From: Alphaproteobacteria bacterium
Lineage (GTDB): Bacteria; Pseudomonadota; Alphaproteobacteria; Micropepsales; Micropepsaceae
Direction of reading: 5' to 3'
NCBI GenBank assembly: GCA_023259375.1
Contig: JAHFQC010000055.1
Coordinates: 1-35,241 of the forward strand
DNA length: 35,241 nt
Shown: positions 8,405-18,689 of the stretch, piece by piece
Position numbering within the stretch: the stretch's first letter is position 1
How the letters are laid out: every line of letters starts with the position of its first letter
Position numbers and translations under genes: made by a program
Notes under the pieces: generated by a model
The model's database searches: none
Told to the model about the DNA's origin: nothing
What the model saw: only the letters and a program-made list of their open reading frames with translations

Positions 8405-10390
8405 TTGTACCGCAGAACTCTTCTGCTGACCGCAGCCGCGGCAGCGGTCCTTTCGCCTGTCTACGCCCAGCAAATGTACGCCCCCGAGCGAGGCTCCTCG
8501 GTTGAAACCGTGGTGGTCACCGCCTCGCCCATCGCCAAGCATATCGACGATACCGCCGCGATCATCGCCAATGTCGACCGCGACACGATCCTGTCGAGCG
8601 GCGGCGGCACCCTGGCCGATGCGCTGGCCAACGTCCCCGGCGTGTCCGGCTCGGGGTTTGCCGCCGGAGCCTCGCGCCCGATCATCCGTGGCATGGACTC
8701 GGCACGCGTCAAACTGGTCGAGAACGGATTGTCGAGTTCGGACGTCTCCGACGTCGGCCCCGATCACGGCGTGCCGATCGATCCGTTGTCGACCCAGAAC
8801 ATCGAAGTCGTGCGCGGCGCCGCAACCTTGCGCTACGGCAGCCAAGCCATCGGCGGCGTGATCAATGCGCTCAACAACCGCGTCCCGGTGAGCTTGCCCG
8901 ACAAAACGTTTTCCGGCGAAGCGGAGACGGCCTATTCCTCGGCCGCCAATACCGGCGAGGTGTCGCTGTTGACCGACATCGCGGCCGGCGACTTTGCCAT
9001 TCACGCCGACGGCTTCTACCGCAATTCCGGCAACTACGGCACGCCGCTCGGCACCCAGGCGAATTCGTTTTTCGTCGGTAACGGCTTTTCCCTCGGATCG
9101 AGCTATTTCTTCGACGCCAAGGACCACACCGGCCTTGCTCTCGTGCAGTACGACGCCAAGTACGGCATCCCGAGCGACACCACCTACATCCTGATGCGGC
9201 AAACCAAGCTGATCAGCCGCTCGGCGTTCGAGATCGGCGCCGGACCGTTGCAGACGCTGAGCATCGACGGCTCGTACGCCAACTACAGCCACGAAGAAAA
9301 GAACCCGGACGGGTCGGTCAACACCACCTTCAAGAACAAGGAAGGCAATATCCGCATCGAGCAGACGATCGGCAAGCTGGGACCGTTCTCGTCGCTGGCG
9401 GTCGGATTTGAAGCCTCCAATCGCGACTACTCAGCACTGGGCGTGGATTCGACCTATCTCTATCCGGCGAACACCAACACCTTCGCCGGCTACATCTTTG
9501 CCGACACGCCGATCGGCAACCGGCTCAATCTCGAAACCAGCGTGCGGCTGGAGAACGTGCACATCTCGGGCACGCCGGCGTCGAATGTCCACACCGGACG
9601 CGACTTCACGCCGATCAGCGGCGCGGCCGGACTGCTCTACACCGCCAACGATTGGCTGAAATTCGGCCTCACCGCTTCGACCGCCGGACGCGCTCCGGCG
9701 CAGACCGAACTCTTCGCCCGCGGCGCGCATGATGGGCCCGGCACGTACGAAACCGGCGATCCGTGGCTGAAAACCGAACGCGCCAATTCAGTCGAAGCCA
9801 CCGCGCGGGTGAAGCTGGAGAAGTTCAGCTTCGATCTCAGCCTGTGGAGTTCGTGGTTCGACAATTACATCTACGGCGACCAGACCGGACGGACTTGCGA
9901 CGAAGCCGGCATTTGCAGCGTCGATGGCGGTAACGATCTGCGCGAACTGTTCTATCGCCAGAGCGCGGCGCATTTCCGCGGTCTCGAAGGCAAAGGACGT
10001 TATGAACTCTGGGATTTCGGCATCGGTGTCCTGTCGGCCGAATTCCAAGGCGACTATGTGCGTGCGACGCTGGCCGGCGGATCCAATGTGCCGCGCATTC
10101 CGCCGTGGCGCGCGGGCGGCGGCCTTGCCTGGGACAGCGACGATTTCGACGCCACGTTCCAGGTGATGCAGGTTGGCAAGCAGACCCAGTACGGCGCCTT
10201 CGACAGCGCCACGCCGGGCTATACCGACGTCAGCGCGCGCCTGTCTTTGCCGGTCTCGGACGGCTGGTCGCTCGATCTCATCGGCCGCAATCTCGCCGAT
10301 CAGGTCGAACGCAACGCCGCCTCGTTCAACAAGGACACGGTGGTGGCGCCGGGCCGTGAAGTGCGCGTGGTGCTGCGAGCCAAGATTTAG
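8405..10390 (+). CDS. ZnuD-like TonB-dependent metal receptor
   Basis: Outer-membrane receptor of 661 residues. The signal peptide ends at VYA (about 21). A TonB-box-like ETVVVTASP is followed by a plug with RPIIRGMDSARVKLVENG, the GPDHGVPIDPL segment and EVVRGAATLRYGSQAIGGV in outline. The SPDHAV-DPL-like segment is typical of the zinc receptor ZnuD and its relatives. The barrel ends with the aromatic-poor REVRVVLRAKI. An extracellular-loop candidate has two Cys (TCDEAGICSV), a likely disulfide. No His-rich loop is visible, so zinc is a family-based guess; copper or a metal chelate is possible. The TTG start at 8405 is chosen because GGAG lies 7 nt before it and a signal peptide begins directly there; the frame is open upstream. 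Confidence 0.85.
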   Translation: MYRRTLLLTAAAAAVLSPVYAQQMYAPERGSSVETVVVTASPIAKHIDDTAAIIANVDRDTILSSGGGTLADALANVPGVSGSGFAAGASRPIIRGMDSARVKLVENGLSSSDVSDVGPDHGVPIDPLSTQNIEVVRGAATLRYGSQAIGGVINALNNRVPVSLPDKTFSGEAETAYSSAANTGEVSLLTDIAAGDFAIHADGFYRNSGNYGTPLGTQANSFFVGNGFSLGSSYFFDAKDHTGLALVQYDAKYGIPSDTTYILMRQTKLISRSAFEIGAGPLQTLSIDGSYANYSHEEKNPDGSVNTTFKNKEGNIRIEQTIGKLGPFSSLAVGFEASNRDYSALGVDSTYLYPANTNTFAGYIFADTPIGNRLNLETSVRLENVHISGTPASNVHTGRDFTPISGAAGLLYTANDWLKFGLTASTAGRAPAQTELFARGAHDGPGTYETGDPWLKTERANSVEATARVKLEKFSFDLSLWSSWFDNYIYGDQTGRTCDEAGICSVDGGNDLRELFYRQSAAHFRGLEGKGRYELWDFGIGVLSAEFQGDYVRATLAGGSNVPRIPPWRAGGGLAWDSDDFDATFQVMQVGKQTQYGAFDSATPGYTDVSARLSLPVSDGWSLDLIGRNLADQVERNAASFNKDTVVAPGREVRVVLRAKI

Positions 10391-10459
10391 CGCGCGAGAA
10401 TGTGAAGGAAGCGGCGCGCAACTTGGCGTAAATTCCCCAGAGTCGTTTCGGGGGATGCC

Positions 10460-11377
10460 ATGACTGCGCGCCGCTTCGTTCTTTGTCTGCTGACCGGATT
10501 GCTGTTCGCGCTGCCGTCAGCGGCCGGAAGTCACGATACGCAGGTGCCTGGCTGGTTCCGCTATGCGGTCGGCGACTTCACGGTCACCGCACTGCAGGAC
10601 GGCGAGATCAATCTTCCCCCCAGCAGTTTCCAAGGCATTCCCGCCGACCAAATCCAGGCGCTGTCGGCGCGCGCGTTTTCGTATTCGGACAAGGGCGTGC
10701 CGACGTCGGTCAACGCCTATTTGGTCGACACCGGCGCGCATCGCATCCTGGTCGATGCCGGTAATGCCGAATGCTACGGCTGGAAGCTGGGCGCACTCGC
10801 CGCCAACCTGAAGGCATCCGGTTACGCGCCGAACGACATCGACATCATCGTACTCACTCACATGCACGGCGATCACGTCTGCGGCCTGGTCGAGAACGGC
10901 AAGAAGCTGTTCCCGAAAGCGTCCGTGTGGGCGGATGCCAAAGAAGCCGCCTATTGGCTCGACGACAAGAACAAGGCGACACCGGCAGGCGCGCGCGCTG
11001 CCGTGGCGCTGTACGGCAAGGATTTCCACACCTTCAAACCGGGCGACGTCATTGCCGCCGGAATGACTATCGTGCCGGCACCGGGCCATACGCCGGGACA
11101 CACCGCGTTCCGTTTTGAATCCAAAGGGGCCGTGCTGCTGGTGTTCGGCGATATCGTGCACAATTCCTTCGTCCAGTTTGCCCATCCCGACGTGTCAGTG
11201 ATGTCGGATACCGACCGCGTCCAAGCGATCGCGACACGGCAGGCGCTGTTCGCCAAGGTGGCCGCGGAGAACACGCCGGTAGCCGGCGCGCACGTCCCAT
11301 TCCCCGGCATCGGACGGCTGCGCAAGGACGGCAACGGCTACGTCTTCGTGCCGGTGGAATTCACGCCCCGGCCGTAA
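10460..11377 (+). CDS. Secreted metallo-beta-lactamase-fold hydrolase
   Basis: A 305-residue periplasmic hydrolase. The signal peptide ends near residue 22 (SAA). The binuclear zinc site is complete: HMHGDH at 134-139, His210 in APGHTPGH, Asp231 in FGDIVH and a late His in GAHVPFPG. The pattern and length fit the quorum-quenching lactonase/MBL hydrolase group rather than true beta-lactamases; the substrate could be a lactone or an ester. It is 69 bp downstream of the metal receptor on the same strand, so it may be co-transcribed. Its stop is one base from the stop of the convergent YbjN gene. Confidence 0.83.
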   Translation: MTARRFVLCLLTGLLFALPSAAGSHDTQVPGWFRYAVGDFTVTALQDGEINLPPSSFQGIPADQIQALSARAFSYSDKGVPTSVNAYLVDTGAHRILVDAGNAECYGWKLGALAANLKASGYAPNDIDIIVLTHMHGDHVCGLVENGKKLFPKASVWADAKEAAYWLDDKNKATPAGARAAVALYGKDFHTFKPGDVIAAGMTIVPAPGHTPGHTAFRFESKGAVLLVFGDIVHNSFVQFAHPDVSVMSDTDRVQAIATRQALFAKVAAENTPVAGAHVPFPGIGRLRKDGNGYVFVPVEFTPRP

Positions 11378-11378
11378 T

Positions 11379-12329
11379 CTAGGCTGGCTCGAGTTCCTTG
11401 ACTTCGTCGCGTTCGAGCACGACGGCCTCTTCGGTCGGCACGGGATCGGACACGGCGATCTCGGGAGCATCCTGAAGCTGCGCTACCTCGGCCGCGGGAC
11501 CGGCAACGATGCTGAGTTCGAGGTCGGTTGCTTCCACGGCTGCGTCCGGCATCTCGACGATTTCGACCGGCGCTACCGCATCGGCAACGACCGGCTCCAT
11601 CGCAACGGGAGCTTCTTCGGCAGGCACTTCCGCCGCAACGACGTCGGCCGGCGCCGCATCATCGACCACGGCAGCCTCACCTTCCGGCGGAACGATCGCA
11701 TCGGCTTCGAGCGGGAGGGGTTCCTCCTCAGGTTCCGCGACAGCAACTTCCGGCGCCGCAACGGTCCCGGCAACGGGCTCGACAATGGCGGGCGCCGCCG
11801 CGATCTGCTGGGCGAAATCGGTGTGCGCCTGGGCATAGGCTTCCGCGGCCGCGACCAGGGACTCGCGTCCCCGTCCCATCAACTCAAACACCATCTGCGA
11901 GAACAGCGCGCCCCACAGACCGAAAGCGAACTTGACGTATTCGCGGGTCGCGTTCTTCAGCACCAGATCCATTTGGATCACGAACGATCTCTCGTCGACC
12001 GGAAACACGCGGCAAAACCGGAAGCGCTGATTACAGAAATTGAAGTAATCGCGCGGCAGTCTGACGTTGAGTTCCGAAGCCGGCACGATGGTGCCGATGG
12101 CGATGTTGGAATAACCCGCCTCGTTCGGGCTTTTGAACATCACGACGGAGAACGGCAGGCCGCCCGGGAGTTGCTCGCCGGTCTCGGCGTTCACCACCTT
12201 CAGCGCCGCATGGATCACCGGTTTGCCGTCGGAGGTGATGGTGTCCTGAACGGTGACTCCGGTGGCGTTCATCAGCCCGACCAGTTCGGCGGGCGACATG
12301 TATTGGATCACGTGACGATCGTTGGCCAT
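11379..12329 (-). CDS. YbjN-domain protein with long acidic Ala/Glu/Pro tail
   Basis: A 316-residue protein of unknown function. Residues 1-150 look like the YbjN (type III chaperone-like) fold: LVGLMNATGVTVQ, a DYFNFCNQRFRFCRVF segment, and LVLKNATREYVKFAFGLWGALF. YbjN relatives are described as putative sensory or regulatory proteins. From residue 156 to 306 there is no Lys or Arg at all; the tail is Ala, Val, Pro, Glu and Asp, surely disordered and strongly negative. It lacks a signal peptide, so it is probably cytosolic. It is the second gene of a pair: its start is 11 bp after the stop of the 109-residue gene. Confidence 0.72.
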   Translation of the reverse strand: MANDRHVIQYMSPAELVGLMNATGVTVQDTITSDGKPVIHAALKVVNAETGEQLPGGLPFSVVMFKSPNEAGYSNIAIGTIVPASELNVRLPRDYFNFCNQRFRFCRVFPVDERSFVIQMDLVLKNATREYVKFAFGLWGALFSQMVFELMGRGRESLVAAAEAYAQAHTDFAQQIAAAPAIVEPVAGTVAAPEVAVAEPEEEPLPLEADAIVPPEGEAAVVDDAAPADVVAAEVPAEEAPVAMEPVVADAVAPVEIVEMPDAAVEATDLELSIVAGPAAEVAQLQDAPEIAVSDPVPTEEAVVLERDEVKELEPA

Positions 12330-12340
12330 GACACCCTCCG

Positions 12341-12670
12341 CTATTTCTGCAAATCGAAGGCAGCATCCGCCGCCGCGCGCAGATGCTCGACAGCCTCATC
12401 CGAGGCCGGAAGCGTACGGCGGAACACTGCCACCGGATCGGCATTCCACAGCAACGACGCGTCGCCAAAGACATCGCGCTCCAGCTTGGCCCGCGAGCGC
12501 GCGAGTTTGGTGCGCCGGGCTGTCGTCTCCGCGATGGCTTTCGCCGCCAAGCTCGGCATCACCCGGTAATACCAGGGCGACCCGTTCGCCGCCCGGGCCT
12601 CGCGGCGCAGGCAGTCGGCAATCTCTTTATCCAGACGCGCAATTTTCTTGTGGTACTCGGCGTACCGCAT
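12341..12670 (-). CDS. Hypothetical 109-residue charged helical protein
   Basis: I do not recognise this protein. It is basic and helix-rich: residues 1-28 (MRYAEYHKKIARLDKEIADCL...) and 42-70 (AKAIAETTARRTKLARSRAKL...) look amphipathic and could pair as a helical hairpin. SPWYYRVMP lies between them. No signal peptide or membrane segment is present. It sits 11 bp upstream of the YbjN/acidic-tail gene on the same strand, so the two are probably one operon, and its positive charge could complement the partner's acidic tail (inference). Confidence 0.6.
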   Translation of the reverse strand: MRYAEYHKKIARLDKEIADCLRREARAANGSPWYYRVMPSLAAKAIAETTARRTKLARSRAKLERDVFGDASLLWNADPVAVFRRTLPASDEAVEHLRAAADAAFDLQK

Positions 12671-13084
12671 CGCGATCCCCCATCCATCCGCTTTTGGCCC
12701 CCACGGCTGGGCACATTCTTACCAAATTTTGACCCATAACGGGACAAATTTTCCGTGACACGGTTGCGCAAGGGGCCGGCACACAAAGTTGTATCCGAAA
12801 CTATCGTACGCCCGTGCCGCGAGAACCCGTCGCGATAGTATCGCACGCACAGCATCAAATCGGATGGAACCGGCGCTGCTGCACTCCGTTCAGAAAATGC
12901 GGAAAAAAAGCTCCGCATACGTAGAATCCCCAGCTGTGAACAAGTTGTCGCACTTGGGCGTAATACTCGTTAAGTCATCGAGCTATTTTGTGTCGCAGCC
13001 GACTGTTTTTTACCTTATTTCACAAGCATTTCTCGCAGCCGGCCGCCCGCCCGGAGCCCTGCTCCGCAACCGATAGGACGTGCC
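12671..13084. other. 414-bp intergenic region between divergent 109-aa gene and glgA
   Basis: No gene with family features is seen. It must hold promoters for both sides. Notable pieces are a direct repeat CAAATTTT at 12723 and 12745, a 13-bp palindrome at 12832-12844, and an AT-rich run before glgA. TTGTGT followed 17 nt later by TACCTT (about 12989-13017) is a weak promoter candidate for glgA. Confidence 0.45.
12832..12844. promoter_or_regulatory. Palindrome GCGATAGTATCGC upstream of glgA (possible operator)
   Basis: A perfect 6+1+6 inverted repeat, with a related half-site, ACTATCG, about 25 nt earlier (12800-12806). It lies in the middle of the glgA divergent region, so it may bind a regulator of either gene. 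The binding protein is unknown. Confidence 0.35.
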
Positions 13085-14575
13085 ATGCGCCTTTTGTTCG
13101 TGACGTCCGAAGCCTATCCCCTCGCCAAAACCGGCGGTCTCGCCGACGTTTCCCGCTCCCTTCCAGCTGCATTGGAGCGACAAGGCGCAGAGGTCATCGT
13201 CATGATCCCCGCCTACCCGCGCGCCGTCATGCAGTTGCGCGACGCCAAAGTGTCGGCGCGGATCGGCCCGGTTTTCGGCATTACCGACGGGGTCCTGATC
13301 ACCGGAACATTCCCCGATTGCGATATGCGGGTCGTGCTGGTTTCAAGCGCGACGCTGTTTGGACGCGCGGGCGGCCTTTATCAGGACGACCATGGCGTCG
13401 ATTGGACCGATAACGGCCTCCGGTTCGCCTATTTCTCCAAAGTCGCCGCCGAACTGGCCGTTGGCGGGATAGATATCGGCTGGCGGCCGGACGTGGTGCA
13501 TGCCAACGACTGGCATACCGGTCTCTTGCCCTATTTCATCGCCAATCACGAGGGCGCCCGGCCACGCACGGTCTTCACCACCCACAACATGGCGTTCCAG
13601 GGCAATTTCGAGCACGGCCAGGTTCCCGACATCGGTGCCGGCGATTTCGAATTTTACGGCAAGATCTCCTACCTCAAAGCGGGCCTGCGTTATGCCGATC
13701 GCGTCACCACGGTAAGCCCGACCTATGCCCACGAAATCCTGACATCCGAATACGGTTTCGGCCTCGAGGGCGTGCTTGCCGGACGCGGCTCCCATTTTTC
13801 CGGCATTCTCAACGGTATCGACGAGATCATCTGGAACCCGGCGACCGACCACTTCCTGGCGGCAAACTACCGCCCGCGCGAAACGGCCGGAAAACGCGTG
13901 TGCAAACGCGAACTTCAACGCGAGCTCGGACTGGCGTTGGCCCCCGACGTTCCCGTGATCGGCTTCGTCTCGCGTCTCACCGAACAGAAGATGGCCGATG
14001 CTCTGGTCGAGGCGCTGCCGTGGATCGCTGCGAGCGGTGCGCAACTCGCTGTGGTCGGCGAAGGCGATCGCGGTATTGAAGCGGCGCTGGCCGACGCGGC
14101 CGAGTTGCATCCCGCGCTCTCCGCAATGGTTGGGTACGACGAGACGCTCGCACACAAACTGCAGGCTGGTAGCGATATCCTTCTGGCGCCCGCACGGTTC
14201 GAACCTTGCGGCCTGACGCAACTTTATGCGCTGAAATATGGGACTCTTCCGGTCGTGCGGCGCACCGGCGGTCTCGCCGATACTGTAGTTGATACAAACA
14301 ATTTATCCATTTGCGATCGGAGCGCGAGCGGTTTCGTCTTTGATGAACCGACAACCGATGGTATGATCTCCGCATTGTCGCGCGCACTGGCGTTGTATCG
14401 CGATCAACTTCATTGGCGCCTCGTGCAGTTGCAGGCCATGACCCGCTCTTTCGGCTGGGACCGGAGCGCGGGGGCTTATATGGATCCGTATCGCGGCGTG
14501 ACAGGCATAGCGCCGAAGTGGCGCGAAGAGGAAACGGGGGACGACGAGGACAACGCACGGCGCGCGGCCGGATAG
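13085..14575 (+). CDS. glgA: Glycogen synthase (first of two, GT5)
   Basis: Transfers glucose from ADP-glucose onto glycogen. It is 496 residues long, slightly over the usual 475-485. The N-terminal ADP-glucose loop is KTGGLAD (15-21). HANDWHTGLLP, TTHNMAFQG, VTTVSPTYAHEI and GILNGID follow. The C-terminal GT-B half has FVSRLTEQK, the catalytic-region FEPCGLTQLYALKYG and RRTGGLADTV. The last 25 residues are charged (REEETGDDEDNARR) and unlike the usual end. It is not linked to glgC and differs clearly from the synthase at 29729, so it is probably a paralogue rather than a recent copy. Ten bases after its stop begins the DUF2934 gene, forming an operon. Confidence 0.93.
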   Translation: MRLLFVTSEAYPLAKTGGLADVSRSLPAALERQGAEVIVMIPAYPRAVMQLRDAKVSARIGPVFGITDGVLITGTFPDCDMRVVLVSSATLFGRAGGLYQDDHGVDWTDNGLRFAYFSKVAAELAVGGIDIGWRPDVVHANDWHTGLLPYFIANHEGARPRTVFTTHNMAFQGNFEHGQVPDIGAGDFEFYGKISYLKAGLRYADRVTTVSPTYAHEILTSEYGFGLEGVLAGRGSHFSGILNGIDEIIWNPATDHFLAANYRPRETAGKRVCKRELQRELGLALAPDVPVIGFVSRLTEQKMADALVEALPWIAASGAQLAVVGEGDRGIEAALADAAELHPALSAMVGYDETLAHKLQAGSDILLAPARFEPCGLTQLYALKYGTLPVVRRTGGLADTVVDTNNLSICDRSASGFVFDEPTTDGMISALSRALALYRDQLHWRLVQLQAMTRSFGWDRSAGAYMDPYRGVTGIAPKWREEETGDDEDNARRAAG

Positions 14576-14584
14576 GAGAGAATG

Positions 14585-15882
<1,298 letters not shown>

Positions 15883-15890
15883 TTACCCAG

Positions 15891-15920
15891 TGTCATCCCG
15901 GCCAAGCGCTCTGCGCACGA
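15891..15920. repeat. Fragment of the intergenic palindromic repeat
   Basis: TGTCATCCCGGCCAAGCGCT and the bases after it resemble the outer part of the left arm of the large palindrome at 19102-19271. Only a piece is present, in the 100-bp gap between guaD and the adenine deaminase gene. It is probably a decayed copy. Confidence 0.4.
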
Positions 15921-15946
15921 CCAACGAGATGGCAGTCATGATGCAC

Positions 15947-17290
15947 TCAATCCCAGATTGGATCGTCGTCGATCGGGCGCTTCGGTGGCGGGGCCGCCTT
16001 CTTGTCGCGCTGATGCACGCACGTTCCCGCCACGTAAGTGCGGGCCACGGCGCGGTCGTCACCCAGCATGGCGAGCGCGAACAGTTTTTCGGACCACATG
16101 GTGGCATGCTCCCAGCGGCGCTTGGCCAGCGGCAGCGCGTGGGTGTCGAGCACCACGAAGTCCGCTTCCTTGCCGGGCTTGAAATTGCCGATCTTGTCGT
16201 CCAGCCGCAGCGTGCGCGCCGCGCCCAGGGTGGCGAGATAGAACAGCTTGAACGGGCTGACGTGCCGCTTCTGCAACTGGCAGACCTTGTAGCCCTCGTT
16301 CATGGTCGCGAGCAGCGACAGGCTGGTCCCTGCCCCGACATCGGTGCCGAAACCAACCTTCACGCCCGCCGTCTCGGCGGCGGTCAGGTTGAACAAGCCG
16401 GAGCCGAGGAACAGGTTCGAGGTCGGACAGAACGCGATGTTCGAACCCGCCTTCGCCATCCGCACCCATTCCGACGCCGACAAATGCAGGCAATGGGCGA
16501 AGACCGAATGCGGCGTCGCCAGGCCGAATTTCTCGTACACGCCAAAATAGTCGGCGCAGTCGGGATAGAGGTGATGGACCGCCTCGATCTCGTTCACATT
16601 CTCCGACAAATGGGTGTGCAGCTTGACGCCGGGGTGCTCGGAGAGGAGCCGGCCGGCGAGTTCGAGCTGGCGCTCGCTCGAGGTCAGGGCAAAGCGCGGC
16701 GTCACCGCGTAGCCCAGCCGCCCCTTGCCGTGCCAATCGCGGATCAGATGGCGGGTCTCCATGTAGCCGGTCTCGGCGGTGTCGGAGATCCCGGCCGGGG
16801 CATTGACGTCCATCAGCACCTTGCCGGTGATGAGGCGCATATTGCGACGGAAGGCTTCGGCGAACAGCGCCTCGGCGGCAACCTTGTGGGCAGTGGCGAA
16901 GACCAGCGCCGTGGTGGTGCCGTGGGCGAATAGCTGGTCGAGGAAGAAGCGCGCCGTCTCGGCCGCGACGTCCTCGTGATGGAACCGGCTCTCGGTCGGG
17001 AAGGCATAGGCCGACAGCCAGTGCAGCAGGTTGTTGCCCGGCGAGGCCATCATGTCGATCTGCGGGAAATGGACGTGGCAGTCGATGAAGCCGGGCACGA
17101 TCACGCCATCGGCAAAGCGCTCGACCGGCGCGCCCTTCACCAGCGGCTGGATGTCGATCCAGGCGCCGGCTTCGACGACATGACCGTCTTCGACCAGCAG
17201 CGCCCCGTCTTCGTGCAGAACAGCCGTCTCCTCGCCCTGATCGGGATCATCGAGGAGATGGAAAACGGTGCCGCGAAAGACCTGGCGCAT
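15947..17290 (-). CDS. guaD: Guanine deaminase
   Basis: Deaminates guanine to xanthine in the cytosol, releasing ammonia. It is 447 residues long, usual for GuaD. It is an amidohydrolase with zinc motif HVHFPQ (72-77), HTHLSEN (225-231), HCLHLS (266-271) and GTDVGAGTS (315-323). FCPTSNLFLGSGLF is typical of GuaD. It starts at ATG 17290, 7 nt after the deoA stop, so the two are co-transcribed. It can take the guanine made by the PNP coded at 1014-1838. The C-terminus adds a proline- and lysine-rich stretch, KKAAPPPKRP. Confidence 0.95.
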   Translation of the reverse strand: MRQVFRGTVFHLLDDPDQGEETAVLHEDGALLVEDGHVVEAGAWIDIQPLVKGAPVERFADGVIVPGFIDCHVHFPQIDMMASPGNNLLHWLSAYAFPTESRFHHEDVAAETARFFLDQLFAHGTTTALVFATAHKVAAEALFAEAFRRNMRLITGKVLMDVNAPAGISDTAETGYMETRHLIRDWHGKGRLGYAVTPRFALTSSERQLELAGRLLSEHPGVKLHTHLSENVNEIEAVHHLYPDCADYFGVYEKFGLATPHSVFAHCLHLSASEWVRMAKAGSNIAFCPTSNLFLGSGLFNLTAAETAGVKVGFGTDVGAGTSLSLLATMNEGYKVCQLQKRHVSPFKLFYLATLGAARTLRLDDKIGNFKPGKEADFVVLDTHALPLAKRRWEHATMWSEKLFALAMLGDDRAVARTYVAGTCVHQRDKKAAPPPKRPIDDDPIWD

Positions 17291-17297
17291 GACTCAG

Positions 17298-18605
17298 CTA
17301 CTCTACACGCGCGTGGACGAGAGGATGCTGATCCGGCGCGGTGTCGGCGATGATAACCGCCTCGGCGAGCGCGGCAGCAGCTTTCGCAGCATCGGCGTCA
17401 TTTTTGGCGTGGATAAGCGCCAGCGTGTCCCCGGCCTGGACCTTGGTGCCGATCGGCAGGAAGCCGGACAGGCCGACGCCCATGTCGATCACGTCGGTGG
17501 TCTTGCGGCGGCCGCCGCCGAGATCGACCACGATCAGACCGATGGCGCGGGTCTTCTCCGCCGCGATGACGCCCGAGCGCGGGGCCTTGAACGGCACCGT
17601 CACCGGAGCCTTGGCGAGGTAGCGATCGGGGTTCTTGAGGAAGTCCTTGGGACCGCCGAGAGCGGCGACCATCTCTTCGAACTTGGCGGCGGCGGAACCG
17701 GAATCCAGCGCAGCTTGGGCCTTGGCGATACCTTCTTCGGGGGTGGCGGCGAGCTTGCCGAGCACCAGCATTTGGCCGACCAGCGCCTTGGTGATCTCAT
17801 GTAGACGGTGCTCACGATTCTTGCCGGTCAGGTAGTCGACCGCCTCGACCACCTCGATGGCGTTGCCGGCTGTCAGCCCCAACACCTCGTTCATGTCGGT
17901 GAGCAGCGCGGCGGTAGGCAGTCCCGCACCGTTTGCGATTCTTACAATCGTTTCCGCCAGATCGGTCGCGTCCTTCAGATTTTCCATGAACGCGCCGGTG
18001 CCGAGTTTGACGTCCATCACCAAGCCTTGCAGCCCGGCGGCGATCTTCTTCGAGAGAATCGAAGCGCAAATCAGCGGGATCGACTCAACCGTCGCGGTGA
18101 CATCGCGGACGGCGTAGATGCGCTGGTCGGCAGGAGCAAGATCGGAGGTCTGGCCGATGATGGCGCAGCCGACCTTCTTCACCACCTCGCGCAAAGTCAT
18201 CAGATCCGGCTGGGCGCGGTAGCCCGGGATCGCCTGCATCTTGTCGAGGGTGCCACCAGTGTGACCGAGGCCGCGGCCGGAGATCATCGGCACGAAGCCG
18301 CCGCACGCGGCGACCATCGGGGCCAGCATCAGGCTGATCTTGTCGCCCACCCCGCCGGTCGAGTGCTTGTCGAGCACCGGGCCGAAGTCGCCCCAATCGA
18401 GCACGGTGCCCGAATGGGTCATGGCCCGAGTCAGCGCCACCCGCTCGGGGAACTCCATGCCGCGGAAGAACACGGCCATGGTGAAGGCCGAGATCTGGCT
18501 TTCGGACACGGTCCCGGCGGTGACGCCCTGGATGAACTCGGCGATTTCACCTTCGTTGAGAGCGAAGCCGTCGCGCTTTTTGCGGATGATTTCCTGAGGA
18601 AGCAT
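17298..18605 (-). CDS. deoA: Thymidine phosphorylase
   Basis: Cleaves thymidine and deoxyuridine with phosphate to the base and deoxyribose-1-phosphate. It is 435 residues long, normal for the dimeric enzyme. The start [13 protein letters not shown] is the family N-terminus. The phosphate loop is [10 protein letters not shown] (80-89), followed by [14 protein letters not shown], which is the family signature, and [15 protein letters not shown]. No clear Shine-Dalgarno precedes ATG 18605; a REP-like repeat lies just upstream, between it and cdd. Its product feeds DeoB and DeoC. Confidence 0.96.
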   Translation of the reverse strand: MLPQEIIRKKRDGFALNEGEIAEFIQGVTAGTVSESQISAFTMAVFFRGMEFPERVALTRAMTHSGTVLDWGDFGPVLDKHSTGGVGDKISLMLAPMVAACGGFVPMISGRGLGHTGGTLDKMQAIPGYRAQPDLMTLREVVKKVGCAIIGQTSDLAPADQRIYAVRDVTATVESIPLICASILSKKIAAGLQGLVMDVKLGTGAFMENLKDATDLAETIVRIANGAGLPTAALLTDMNEVLGLTAGNAIEVVEAVDYLTGKNREHRLHEITKALVGQMLVLGKLAATPEEGIAKAQAALDSGSAAAKFEEMVAALGGPKDFLKNPDRYLAKAPVTVPFKAPRSGVIAAEKTRAIGLIVVDLGGGRRKTTDVIDMGVGLSGFLPIGTKVQAGDTLALIHAKNDADAAKAAAALAEAVIIADTAPDQHPLVHARVE

Positions 18606-18656
18606 AGGGGGTATTGCCTTCTTATCACCCCGCGACGAGCGCCGCGGGCGGCGAAA

Positions 18657-18688
18657 CTGGATGGCCGGCTCGGGGGCCGGCCATGACG
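18657..18688 (+). repeat. REP-like palindrome, single copy, next to the cdd stop
   Basis: A 32-nt element whose core GGCCGGCTCGGGGGCCGGCC folds into a GC hairpin. It ends one base from the cdd stop codon and is one mismatch from the copy at 23270-23301. It lies inside the salvage array, so it may stabilise or attenuate mRNA between cdd and deoA. Confidence 0.75.
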
Positions 18689-18689
18689 A

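Noticed and set aside
8045..9292. Minus-strand frame opposite the TonB receptor
   Set aside because: Low-complexity mirror frame without a Shine-Dalgarno or domain.
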